A stretch of 32,144 bases of DNA from CAG-273 sp964618105. GTDB taxonomy: Bacteria > Bacillota > Clostridia > TANB77 > CAG-508. The translations under genes were made by a program, and so were the position numbers. Shown here one piece after another: positions 8,407 through 16,971 of the stretch (positions are counted from its first letter, which is position 1; every line of letters starts with the position of its first letter). The notes under the pieces are model-generated. The model saw only the letters and a program-made list of their open reading frames with translations. It searched no databases and had not been told where the DNA came from. Location of the stretch: the NCBI GenBank assembly GCA_964618105.1, contig CAZUAJ010000009.1, positions 1-32,144 on the forward strand. Reading direction: 5' to 3'.

Positions 8407-9093
8407 ATGTTTAAAAATAAAAAAACAGTAATTTCAATAATAGTAATTTTATTAGCTTTTTCAATGTTTGCTTCATACAATATATTTTTTAGAAATGATG
8501 AAGTAGAAGCGCTGTCTAAATATGGTTCTAGGGGAAGTGAAGTAACACAAATACAAACAAAACTAAAAAGATGGGGTTATTATAGTGGTAGTATAGATGG
8601 AATATATGGAACTCAAACACAAAAAGCTGTAAGATGGTTTCAGTCAAAAAATGGTTTAACAGTTGACGGAATTGCAGGAAAAAACACATTGGAAGCAATG
8701 GGAATATATAATTCGTCAAATAATAGTTCAAGCTCAAGCTATTCAAGTAACTTAGATTTATTATCAAGACTGGTATATGGAGAAGCAAGAGGAGAGCCTT
8801 ATTCTGGGCAAGTTGCTGTTGCGGCTGTTGTGCTAAACCGTGTAAAAAGCAGTTCGTTTCCAAATACAGTAGCAGGAGTTATTTACCAAAAAGGAGCATT
8901 TGATGTAGTATCTGACGGACAAATAAATATGACTCCGAATTCAACTGCTAAAAAGGCAGCACAAGATGCTTTAAATGGTTGGGATCCAAGTTATGGAGCA
9001 ATATATTATTTTAATCCTAATACTGCTACAAACAAATGGATATGGTCTAGACCTGCAACAGTAACAATAGGAAACCACAGATTTTGTAAATAA
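8407..9093 (+). CDS. sleB: SleB-like cell wall hydrolase, spore cortex-lytic type
   Basis: 228 residues from the ATG at 8407. A TTG 48 bases upstream is in frame but lies in the fhs terminator, so I reject it. An N-terminal membrane/signal segment (about 8-25) is followed by a peptidoglycan-binding domain (about 38-90, GSRGSEVTQIQTKLKRWGYY and GTQTQKAVRWFQ), a Ser-rich linker, and a SleB/CwlJ-type hydrolase_2 domain (about 117-228) with VYGEARGE, where the Glu is the expected catalytic residue, and GAIYYFNP. SleB proteins are lytic transglycosylases that degrade cortex during germination; a vegetative role cannot be excluded. Confidence 0.87.
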   Translation: MFKNKKTVISIIVILLAFSMFASYNIFFRNDEVEALSKYGSRGSEVTQIQTKLKRWGYYSGSIDGIYGTQTQKAVRWFQSKNGLTVDGIAGKNTLEAMGIYNSSNNSSSSSYSSNLDLLSRLVYGEARGEPYSGQVAVAAVVLNRVKSSSFPNTVAGVIYQKGAFDVVSDGQINMTPNSTAKKAAQDALNGWDPSYGAIYYFNPNTATNKWIWSRPATVTIGNHRFCK

Positions 9094-9210
9094 AAGAATC
9101 ATTTTTTCATTTTCTTTACTAAAAAATATTAATGTTTTATGGAAAAATCGTTATAAATGTAGACAAAAACAGTTTAAGTGTATATAATGTGTAAAGAAAT
9201 GGAGAAAATG

Positions 9211-9924
9211 ATGAAGCAAAAAACAAAAATTTTTAAAGCAATATTATTAGTAATAGTGGTAATAATAATGATTGTGGTTACAATTTATTTAATACCAACA
9301 TTTAAACATCTTTCAAGTGAATCTGGGCAACAGGCATTTAAACAAAAAATAAGTGAATCAGGGTTTATGGGTTTTTTAATGCTATTTGGACTTCAATTTG
9401 CACAAATATTTTTGTTTATAATACCAGGAGAACCAATAGAAATATTAGCGGGTTTATGCTATGGTGGAGTATGGGGAACTGTATTTATAATGGTTTCTGT
9501 TGCAATAATTTCAGCATTTATATATTTATTGGTTCATAAGCTTGGAAGAGAATTTATATATGAATTTATAAAAGCTGAAAAAATTAAAAAAATTGAAAAT
9601 AATAAGTTGTTTAAAAACCCAAAAACAATTAAATATATATTATTTATATTGTTTTTTATACCAGGAACACCAAAGGATTTACTAACATATATAGCCGCAT
9701 TATTACCAATAAAACCATTAGAGTTCATAATAATATCAACATTTGCAAGATTTCCATCAATAATATCATCTACATTAGCTGGAGCAAGCTTGTTTAAAGG
9801 AAATTGGAAATTATGTATAATAATATATGGAATAACGTTTTTAATAGTTGCAATTACAGTAGTAATAATTAAAAGATTTGACAAAAATAAAGTAACAGAT
9901 GAAGCAATAAGAACGATACAATAA
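9211..9924 (+). CDS. TVP38/TMEM64 (SNARE-associated/DedA-like) membrane protein
   Basis: About 237 residues from the ATG at 9211, chosen because GGAGA (9201-9205) lies just ahead; in-frame starts at 9178, 9187, 9199 and 9208 are possible. About five to six hydrophobic segments and the paired family motifs FIIPGEPIEILAG and FFIPGTPKDLLTY, which form the re-entrant loops of this family. Related proteins are lipid scramblases or transporters; the substrate here is unknown. It lies 117 bases after sleB and 28 before glyS. Confidence 0.85.
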   Translation: MKQKTKIFKAILLVIVVIIMIVVTIYLIPTFKHLSSESGQQAFKQKISESGFMGFLMLFGLQFAQIFLFIIPGEPIEILAGLCYGGVWGTVFIMVSVAIISAFIYLLVHKLGREFIYEFIKAEKIKKIENNKLFKNPKTIKYILFILFFIPGTPKDLLTYIAALLPIKPLEFIIISTFARFPSIISSTLAGASLFKGNWKLCIIIYGITFLIVAITVVIIKRFDKNKVTDEAIRTIQ

Positions 9925-9952
9925 TACTAAAAATAAAAAGGAGGAAAATTAT

Positions 9953-11338
9953 ATGTCAGAATTAACAATGGAAAAATTAGTAGCACTATGTAAGTCAAGA
10001 GGATTTGTTTACCCAGGCTCAGAAATATATGGAGGCTTAGCAAATGCTTGGGATTATGGACCATTAGGTGTAGAGCTTAAAAATAATGTAAAAAAAGCAT
10101 GGATGAAAAAATTTGTGCAAGAAAGTAAATATAATGTTGGCTTAGATGCAGCAATTTTAATGAACCCTAAAACATGGGTAGCTTCAGGACATGTTGGGGG
10201 CTTTAGTGACCCATTAATTGATTGTAAAAATTGTAAAACTAGACATAGAGCAGACAAATTAATTGAGAATTGGGCTCATGAAAATAATAAAGACATGGTT
10301 GCAGACGGAATGTCAGATGAAGAAATGATCAATTTTATAAATGGAAATAATATAGTATGTCCTAAATGTGGTGAGCAAAATTTTACATCAATTAGAAAAT
10401 TCAATTTAATGTACAAAACTTTTCAAGGAGTTACAGAAGACAGTAGCTCAGAAATTTATTTAAGACCAGAAACAGCACAAGGTATATTTGTAAACTTTAA
10501 AAATGTACTTAGAACTACAAGAAGAAAATTACCAATGGGAATTGGTCAAATTGGTAAATCGTTTAGGAACGAGATTACACCAGGTAACTTTATATTTAGA
10601 ATTCGTGAATTTGAACAAATGGAATTAGAGTTTTTTTGTAAGCCTGGAACAGATATGGAATGGTTTGAATATTGGAGAACATTTTGTAAAAATTGGCTTT
10701 TAAATTTAGGAATAAAAGAAGAAAATATTAGACTAAGAGACCATAGCCCAGAAGAATTATGTTTTTATAGCAAAGGAACAACAGATATTGAGTATAAATT
10801 TCCATTTGGTTGGGGAGAATTATGGGGTATTGCAGATAGAACAGATTATGATTTAAAACAACATGCGCAATGTTCAGGAGAAGATTTTACATATTTGGAT
10901 CAAGAAACAGGTGAAAAGTTTGTGCCATATTGTGTTGAACCATCACTTGGTTGTGATCGTGTAACATTGGCATTTTTATGTAATAGTTATGAAGAACAGG
11001 AAATAGCAGAAGGTGACACAAGAACTGTGTTACACTTACATCCAGCATTAGCACCATATAAAGTAGCTGTCCTTCCACTTTCTAAAAAATTAAGTGAAAA
11101 AGCAGAAGAAGTATATGCAAAATTATCTAAAAATTTTATGTGTGACTATGATGAAGCAGGAAGCATTGGTAAACGTTATAGAAGAGAAGATGAAATAGGA
11201 ACCCCATATTGCGTAACTATTGATTTTGATACATTAGAAGATGAAAGTGTAACAATTCGTGACAGAGATACAATGGAACAAGTAAGAATTAAAATTGATG
11301 AACTTGAAAATTGGCTAAATGAAAAATTGAGTTTTTAA
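9953..11338 (+). CDS. glyS: Glycyl-tRNA synthetase, single-chain (eukaryal/archaeal-like) type
   Basis: 461 residues of the alpha2-type class II GlyRS found in many Firmicutes. Motif 1 region with a zinc-ribbon-like insertion (CKNCKTRH about 92-99 and CPKCGEQN), RPETAQGIF, motif 2 FRNEITPGNFIFRIREFEQME, motif 3 EPSLGCDRVTLAFL, and a C-terminal anticodon-binding domain (YKVAVLPLSKK onward). Excellent AAGGAGG site. Its SGHVGG segment uses GGA CAT GTT with no extra base, a useful contrast to the lepA frame change. Confidence 0.96.
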   Translation: MSELTMEKLVALCKSRGFVYPGSEIYGGLANAWDYGPLGVELKNNVKKAWMKKFVQESKYNVGLDAAILMNPKTWVASGHVGGFSDPLIDCKNCKTRHRADKLIENWAHENNKDMVADGMSDEEMINFINGNNIVCPKCGEQNFTSIRKFNLMYKTFQGVTEDSSSEIYLRPETAQGIFVNFKNVLRTTRRKLPMGIGQIGKSFRNEITPGNFIFRIREFEQMELEFFCKPGTDMEWFEYWRTFCKNWLLNLGIKEENIRLRDHSPEELCFYSKGTTDIEYKFPFGWGELWGIADRTDYDLKQHAQCSGEDFTYLDQETGEKFVPYCVEPSLGCDRVTLAFLCNSYEEQEIAEGDTRTVLHLHPALAPYKVAVLPLSKKLSEKAEEVYAKLSKNFMCDYDEAGSIGKRYRREDEIGTPYCVTIDFDTLEDESVTIRDRDTMEQVRIKIDELENWLNEKLSF

Positions 11339-11357
11339 TTTTTTAAAAAATATTGAT

Positions 11358-11518
11358 TAAATGGGGATATATATAATGTTTTTTATCGCTCCTTCCCCCC
11401 TGAACAGCGCAAAATGTGTAACTCAATTTTCCACTTGTGAAAAATTGATAACACATTTTAAGCTTGCAGGATCTCCACGATACCGAGCTCTAAAAAACAT
11501 TATATATATCCCCATTTA
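11358..11518 (+). repeat. Long-hairpin element 1 (perfect 28-bp terminal inverted repeats)
   Basis: Arms 11358-11385 and 11491-11518 are perfect 28-base inverted repeats (TAAATGGGG... ...CCCCATTTA). A second imperfect stem (11411-11431 with 11438-11460) sits inside, leaving an asymmetric internal loop: 11386-11410 on the left and 11461-11490 on the right. The ends carry TA, as expected for a TA target duplication. This could be a MITE (non-coding miniature transposon), a structured RNA, or both. Its right loop resembles that of element 2. Confidence 0.75.
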
Positions 11519-11550
11519 GCAAATAAATATTATAAAAAAGGAGAAATCTA

Positions 11551-12610
11551 ATGGGAAATATTATATATATTTTAAAAAGATTAAAAACAATGGACAAAAA
11601 AGCAATGTTTGAAAAAATAAATTCAATACATAATAAAACAAAAATGTCAAAAATAAAAATATTTATGGATATGCAAAAATGTGCAAGACTATATGGTGCA
11701 GGATATATGGATTATGACTTGTTTGAAATGTATAACTTAACACCAGAACAAAGAGACACATATTTAACGAGAGGTAGAAACAATAATTTTGTAACAAAAT
11801 ATTGTGATTTAAGCACACTTCACTATTTTCAAAACAAAGATGAATTTAATGCTACATTTAATAAATATTTAAAAAGAGATTGGATAAAAGTTAATGGAAC
11901 TTTAAAAGAAGATGTTATAAAATTTTTAGAAAAACACTCTACATTTATGGCAAAGCCAATTGATGGTGGTTGTGGAAAAGGAATAGAAAAGATAAAAACT
12001 TCAAATTATAAATCATTAGATGAACTTTATGAATATTTGATAAAACCTGAACACAACTTTGAGTTAGAAGAAGTAATTACACAGCATCCAGAAGTTGCTA
12101 AAATATATCCAGATGCAATAAATACAGTAAGAATAGTAACAGTGGTTACTACAAAAGATGGAAAATCGCTTTTAACAATACCAAAAGAACAAAGAAAAAA
12201 CGTAGAGTTAGAGTCACACATTATATGTGCATATTTTAGAATTGGAAATAATGGAAAATGTGTAGATAATTTTAATAGTGGTGGAATGGTTGCACCTGTT
12301 GATGAAAAAACAGGTATTGTATCTCAATTAGCAATAGATAAACAAAAAAATGTATATGAAAAACATCCACAAACAGGTGAAATTATAAAAGGCTTTAGAT
12401 TTCCATATTGGAATGAAGCATTAGAACTTTGTAAGCAAGCATCAAAAGAAATACCAGAAATGGGTTATGTTGGCTGGGATGTTGCTTTTACACCTGAATG
12501 TCCATTATTTGTAGAAGCAAATGAATTTCCACGGACATGATATATATCAATTACCAGTACATACACCAGAAAAAATAGGAATGATGCCTAAATTTAATTT
12601 TGAAAAATAA
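11551..12610 (+). CDS. Sugar-transfer-type ATP-grasp protein, +1 frame change at 12529-12534
   Basis: The zero frame gives 329 residues and stops at 12538-12540. Skipping the C at 12532 restores 25 more residues (GHDIYQLPVHTPEKIGMMPK and a short tail) to a stop at 12608-12610. The zero frame ends VEANEFPRT, and the restored reading NEFPGHDIYQ looks like the normal end of the fold. Visible features are FMAKPIDGGCGKGIEKI (ATP-grasp loop, about 130-146), INTVRIVTV and the late acidic residues WDVAFTPECPLFVEANE. I assign it to the ATPgrasp_ST group by eye; substrate unknown, perhaps a cell-envelope amide or ester ligation. Ribosome site AAGGAG. Confidence 0.8.
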
Positions 12611-12629
12611 ATTTTCAAATTAAGACATA

Positions 12630-12674
12630 AACAAAAAGTAAAGAAAATTTAAAATTTTTATTTACTTTTTTGTT
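12630..12674 (+). terminator. Terminator after ATP-grasp gene
   Basis: Arms 12630-12642 (AACAAAAAGTAAA) and 12661-12674 pair with one bulge, and the right arm is T-rich. It lies 20 bases after the restored +1-frame stop of the ATP-grasp gene, which fits the longer reading. The right arm overlaps the -35 of the ppdK promoter. Confidence 0.55.
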
Positions 12675-12689
12675 ATTAACATATATAAT
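12661..12689 (+). promoter_or_regulatory. ppdK promoter
   Basis: TTTACT (12661-12666), 17 bases, TATAAT (12684-12689), followed 57 bases later by the ppdK start. Confidence 0.6.
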
Positions 12690-12703
12690 GGAAACGTTAT
12701 AAG
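12688..12703 (+). promoter_or_regulatory. Possible half-conserved cre (CcpA) site
   Basis: ATGGAAACGTTATAAG matches the consensus WTGNAARCGNWWNCAW at all but the conserved C and the last base of the right half. It overlaps the -10 of ppdK, a position that would repress. Carbon control of ppdK is plausible but this is a weak match. Confidence 0.25.
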
Positions 12704-12746
12704 CAAATTTTTACTTATAATTAATAAAATTTTAAGGAGGAGCATT

Positions 12747-15110
12747 ATGAGTCAAAAGTATGTATACTTATTTAAAGAAGGAAATGCAAACATGCGCGAG
12801 TTGTTAGGAGGAAAAGGAGCTAACTTAGCTGAAATGACTAATTTAGGTTTACCAATTCCACAAGGGTTTACAGTTACAACAGAGGCATGTACAAAATATT
12901 ATGAAGATGGAAAAACAATTTCACAAGAAATTCAAGACCAAATTTTTGCAGCATTAAAACAATTAGAAGAAATTCAAGGTAAAAAATTTGGTGACAATAG
13001 TGACCCACTATTAGTATCTGTAAGAAGCGGTGCTAGAGCTTCAATGCCAGGAATGATGGATACAATATTAAATTTAGGTTTAAATGATATAGCTGTTGAA
13101 GGATTTGCAGCAAAAACAGGAAATTCTAGATTTGCTTATGATTCATATAGAAGATTTATTCAAATGTATTCAGATGTTGTTATGGAAGTTCCNNNNNNNN
13201 NNNNNNNNNNNNNNNNNNNNNNNNNNNNNNNNNNNNNNNNNNNNNNNNNNNNNNNNNNNNNNNNNNNNNNNNNNNNNNNNNNNNNNNNNNNNTTAATCAA
13301 TGCACAAGGTGAAGACGTTGTTGCAGGTGTTAGAACACCACAACCAATTACAAAACTTGAAGAAGACCTACCAGAATGTTACAAAGAATTTATGGAATTA
13401 GCTAATAAATTAGAAAAACACTATCGTGATATGCAAGATATGGAGTTTACTATTCAAGAAGGAAAACTATATTTCTTACAAACAAGAAATGGAAAAAGAA
13501 CAGCTCCAGCTGCTATTAAAATTGCTTGTGATTTAGTTGATGAAGGAATGATTACTCCAGAAGAAGCAGTTTTAAGAATTGAAGCAAAATCATTAGATCA
13601 ATTACTACACCCTGTATTTGAACCAACTGCTTTAAAACAAGCTAAAGTAATTGGAACAGGATTAAATGCAGCTCCAGGTGCTGGCGCAGGTAAAGTTGTA
13701 TTTACAGCTGAAGAAGCAAAAGAACTTGGAAAAGGTGGAAAAGGTGAGAGAGTTGTTTTGGTTCGTTTAGAAACAACACCAGAAGATATTGAAGGTATGG
13801 CAGCTGCACAAGGAATATTAACAGTTCGTGGTGGTCGTACATCACATGCAGCAGTTGTTGCTCGTGGTATGGGAGCATGCTGTGTTGCTGGATGTGGAGA
13901 TATTAAAATAAATGAAGAAAAAGAAGAATTTGAATTAGGCGGAAGAACTTTCCATAAAGGTGATTATATTTCTATTGATGGAACAACAGGAAATATTTAT
14001 GGAGAAGATATTCCAACAGAAGAAGCTGAAATAAGTGGAAACTTTGGAAGAATAATGGCATGGGCTGACGAATTTAGAAAATTAGGTGTTAGAACTAATG
14101 CAGACAATCCAAGAGATACTAAAAAAGCAGTTGAATTAGGAGCAGAAGGTATTGGATTATGTAGAACTGAGCACATGTTCTTTGAAGAAGATAGAATACC
14201 AAAAATTAGAAAAATGATATTATCAGAAACAGTTGAAGCTCGTGAAGAAGCTTTAAATGAATTAATACCATTCCAAAAAGGTGACTTTAAAGCAATGTAC
14301 AAAGAATTAAAAGGTTTACCAATGACAGTTCGTTATTTAGACCCACCTTTACACGAATTCTTACCAACAGATGAAGAAGACATAAAAGCTTTAGCTGAAG
14401 AAATGGGTGTAACAGTTGAACACTTAAAACAAAAATGTGCAGATTTACATGAATTTAACCCAATGATGGGACATAGAGGAGGCCGTTTAGCTGTAACATA
14501 TCCAGAAATAGCTAGAATGCAAACAAGAGCTTTAATAGAAGCAGCTATTGAAGTAAAAGAAGAAGATGGATATGACATTATTCCAGAAATAATGATTCCA
14601 CTTGTTGGAGAAAAGAAAGAATTAAAATTTGTTAAAGACATTGTAGTAGAAGTTGCAGAACAAGTTAAAAAGGAAAAAGGTTCAAATATGCAATACCATA
14701 TTGGTACAATGATTGAAATTCCTAGAGCTGCAATAACTGCAGACGAAATTGCAGAAGAAGCAGAATTCTTCTCATTTGGAACAAATGACTTAACACAAAT
14801 GACATTTGGATTTAGCCGTGATGATGCTGGTAAATTTTTAGGAGATTACTATGCAAACAAAATTTATGAATCAGATCCATTTGCAAAAATAGATCAAACT
14901 GGTGTTGGACAACTTGTAAAAATTGCTGTTGAAAAAGGTAAAGCTACAAGACCAGATATTAAATTAGGAATATGTGGAGAACATGGTGGAGAACCATCAA
15001 GTGTTGAATTTTGCCACAATATAGGTTTAACTTATGTATCATGCTCACCATTTAGAGTTCCAATTGCAAGATTAGCAGCAGCACAAGCAGCGATAAAAAG
15101 TAAAAAATAG
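12747..15110 (+). CDS. ppdK: Pyruvate, phosphate dikinase (interrupted by an assembly gap)
   Basis: Interconverts pyruvate + ATP + Pi and PEP + AMP + PPi; in anaerobes it often works in glycolysis. The N-terminal nucleotide-binding part starts GGKGANLAEMTNLGLPIPQGF. The swivelling domain carries the phospho-histidine in GGRTSHAAVVARGMG, and the C-terminal PEP-binding barrel has GLCRTEHMFF and GICGEHGGEPSSVEF with the catalytic Cys. The frame stays open across 100 N, but about 120 family residues (between VVMEVP and LINAQGEDVV) are missing, so the real gap is nearer 360 bases; filling it gives the usual length of about 875. Ribosome site AAGGAGG. Confidence 0.96.
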   Translation: MSQKYVYLFKEGNANMRELLGGKGANLAEMTNLGLPIPQGFTVTTEACTKYYEDGKTISQEIQDQIFAALKQLEEIQGKKFGDNSDPLLVSVRSGARASMPGMMDTILNLGLNDIAVEGFAAKTGNSRFAYDSYRRFIQMYSDVVMEVXXXXXXXXXXXXXXXXXXXXXXXXXXXXXXXXXXLINAQGEDVVAGVRTPQPITKLEEDLPECYKEFMELANKLEKHYRDMQDMEFTIQEGKLYFLQTRNGKRTAPAAIKIACDLVDEGMITPEEAVLRIEAKSLDQLLHPVFEPTALKQAKVIGTGLNAAPGAGAGKVVFTAEEAKELGKGGKGERVVLVRLETTPEDIEGMAAAQGILTVRGGRTSHAAVVARGMGACCVAGCGDIKINEEKEEFELGGRTFHKGDYISIDGTTGNIYGEDIPTEEAEISGNFGRIMAWADEFRKLGVRTNADNPRDTKKAVELGAEGIGLCRTEHMFFEEDRIPKIRKMILSETVEAREEALNELIPFQKGDFKAMYKELKGLPMTVRYLDPPLHEFLPTDEEDIKALAEEMGVTVEHLKQKCADLHEFNPMMGHRGGRLAVTYPEIARMQTRALIEAAIEVKEEDGYDIIPEIMIPLVGEKKELKFVKDIVVEVAEQVKKEKGSNMQYHIGTMIEIPRAAITADEIAEEAEFFSFGTNDLTQMTFGFSRDDAGKFLGDYYANKIYESDPFAKIDQTGVGQLVKIAVEKGKATRPDIKLGICGEHGGEPSSVEFCHNIGLTYVSCSPFRVPIARLAAAQAAIKSKK
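13193..13292. other. Assembly gap of 100 N
   Basis: Exactly 100 N, the usual placeholder for a scaffold join of unknown length. It falls inside ppdK. Confidence 0.97.
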
Positions 15111-15122
15111 TATTATATAAAT

Positions 15123-15165
15123 AAAAAGCATTAAGTTAAAATTAAAGCTAACTTAATGCTTTTTT
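15123..15165 (+). terminator. ppdK terminator
   Basis: A perfect 16-base stem (15123-15138 with 15149-15164) around a 10-base loop, ending in a run of T (15160-15165), 13 bases after the ppdK stop. Confidence 0.92.
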
Positions 15166-15246
15166 GTTGTATAATAAACAAAATAAAATTTTTTTGTTTT
15201 GTAATTTGAAGTTAAAATAAATTAATATGAAAATTGTGTAAAAAAC

Positions 15247-15276
15247 TTGAAATATATATTATAGGTATTATATAAT
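15247..15276 (+). promoter_or_regulatory. Promoter of the flippase gene
   Basis: TTGAAA (15247-15252), 18 bases, TATAAT (15271-15276), about 35 bases before the gene. Confidence 0.6.
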
Positions 15277-15310
15277 CACTAAAGACTAAATAAAAAATAA
15301 GGAGATAAAG

Positions 15311-16954
15311 TTGGAACAAGAACAAATAAAACAAAAAGCAAATTCATTTATGAAAAATGTTTTAATTCTAATGTTTGCACAAATAATGGTGAAAGTATTA
15401 GGATTAGTATATAAATTTGTAATAACTAATTTTGAAGGATTTGGAGATACGGGACTAGGATATTATTCATCAGGATATCAAATATATTCATTACTACTTG
15501 CACTATCATCAATAGGAATACCAAGTGTAATTTCAAAATTAATTTCAGAAAGAATAGCAATAGGTGATAACAAAGGTGCGCAACGTGTATTTAAAATATG
15601 TTTTGTGTTATTTGTAGGAATAGGAGCCATATTATCTATTACATTATATTTTGGAGCTGAATATATTGCAACAGTTATCTACAACGTTCCAGACACCCAG
15701 TTTGTTATGAAGGCATTGGCACCAGCCATAGTATTTGTGTCAGCTTCAGCAGTGCTTAGAGGGTATTTTGCAGGACAAAATGATATGAAACCAACAAGCT
15801 ATTCACAAATTATTGAACAATTTTTGAATTGTATTTTATCAATACTTTTTGTATATGCGCTATTAGGAAAAGAAGCATATATTATGGCAGCAGGTGGAAA
15901 TCTTTCTACTACTGTAGCTATAATATTAACATTTGTGTATTTAATTGCATATTACAAAAAGAAAAGGTTAAAGATAGAAAAAAATCAAAAATCAGAAGAA
16001 GAGAATTTAACGTTGTGGCAATTACTGAAAAAAATATTAATAATATCAGTACCAGTTACAATTAGCTCTGTTATTTCTGTAATACATCCACTTATTGATA
16101 GTGCAACTGTAAGCAGATGTATTCAAACTGCATTTTCTACATTGTATACTGCAAAAGATCAACTTGAACTAATTGCAATGAGTAAAATGGGAATACTTTC
16201 TAAAATAGACACGTTAGTAAATCTACCATTAGCAGTAAATGTAGCATTTTCAACAGCATTAGTGCCTGTAATATCTGGAGCTATTGCAAAAAAAGACATG
16301 ACAACAGCAACGAAAAGAATGACATTTTCTGTATTTGCATCATTACTTATAGTGCTTCCTTGTGCGGCAGGATTTATATCGCTAGCACAACCAATTTTAA
16401 ATTTAATATATCCATCAGCAAATGATGGAGCTCAACTATTGATAATGTATTCAATATCAATGATTTTTATTGCGTTAAATCAAACAATAAATGGTGGATT
16501 GTATGGACTAAATAAAACGTATATACCACTATTGGCAGTAATTATTGGGGCAGTAATTAAATTAATATTAAATGTTATATTAATAAGTAATCCACATATT
16601 GAGATTAATGGAGCGGCAATTAGCTCTATAATATCTCAATCAATAGCATTTTTAATTTGTGCTATTTCATTAATGAAAAATATAAAATTGAATGTAAAAT
16701 TTGGCAGAATGGTAATTACACCAACATTAGCATCAGCATTTATGGGAATATGCACATATTTTATAAATCAGGCATTAAATGGATTAATAGGAAATAGTTT
16801 AAGTACAATAGTTTCAATAATACTAGGAGCAATAATTTATGTAGTGACCATTTTAGTATCAAAAGTTCTAAAAAAAGAAGAAATTATGATGATACCATTT
16901 GGAACAAAAATTTATAATATGCTATTGAAATTAAAAATATATAAAGAAGCATAA
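15311..16954 (+). CDS. SpoVB/MurJ-like polysaccharide flippase (MATE/MOP superfamily)
   Basis: 547 residues with about 14 hydrophobic segments, the size and layout of SpoVB/YtgP-type lipid-linked oligosaccharide flippases. Family-like stretches are the N-terminal VKVLGLVYKFVITNFEGF, YSSGYQIYSLLLALSSIGIPSVISKLISE, and ALAPAIVFVSASAVLRGYFAGQNDM. The likely substrate is an undecaprenyl-linked cell-wall or cortex precursor. It starts with TTG at 15311, supported by AAGGAGATAAAG directly ahead. The next gene begins 17 bases downstream, so the two may be co-transcribed. Confidence 0.88.
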   Translation: MEQEQIKQKANSFMKNVLILMFAQIMVKVLGLVYKFVITNFEGFGDTGLGYYSSGYQIYSLLLALSSIGIPSVISKLISERIAIGDNKGAQRVFKICFVLFVGIGAILSITLYFGAEYIATVIYNVPDTQFVMKALAPAIVFVSASAVLRGYFAGQNDMKPTSYSQIIEQFLNCILSILFVYALLGKEAYIMAAGGNLSTTVAIILTFVYLIAYYKKKRLKIEKNQKSEEENLTLWQLLKKILIISVPVTISSVISVIHPLIDSATVSRCIQTAFSTLYTAKDQLELIAMSKMGILSKIDTLVNLPLAVNVAFSTALVPVISGAIAKKDMTTATKRMTFSVFASLLIVLPCAAGFISLAQPILNLIYPSANDGAQLLIMYSISMIFIALNQTINGGLYGLNKTYIPLLAVIIGAVIKLILNVILISNPHIEINGAAISSIISQSIAFLICAISLMKNIKLNVKFGRMVITPTLASAFMGICTYFINQALNGLIGNSLSTIVSIILGAIIYVVTILVSKVLKKEEIMMIPFGTKIYNMLLKLKIYKEA

Positions 16955-16971
16955 AAGGGGATTGAAGAAAA

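Noticed and set aside
11358..11518. Retron-type msr-msd or integron attC site
   Set aside because: No reverse transcriptase or integrase nearby, and the attC core R sites are not recognisable.
12529..12540. Dcm-type methylation (CCAGG) as the simple cause of the inserted C
   Set aside because: Many other CCAGG sites in the window (for example near 9422, 13048, 18973, 19811) are intact, so CCAGG alone cannot explain it; a longer-context artefact remains possible.
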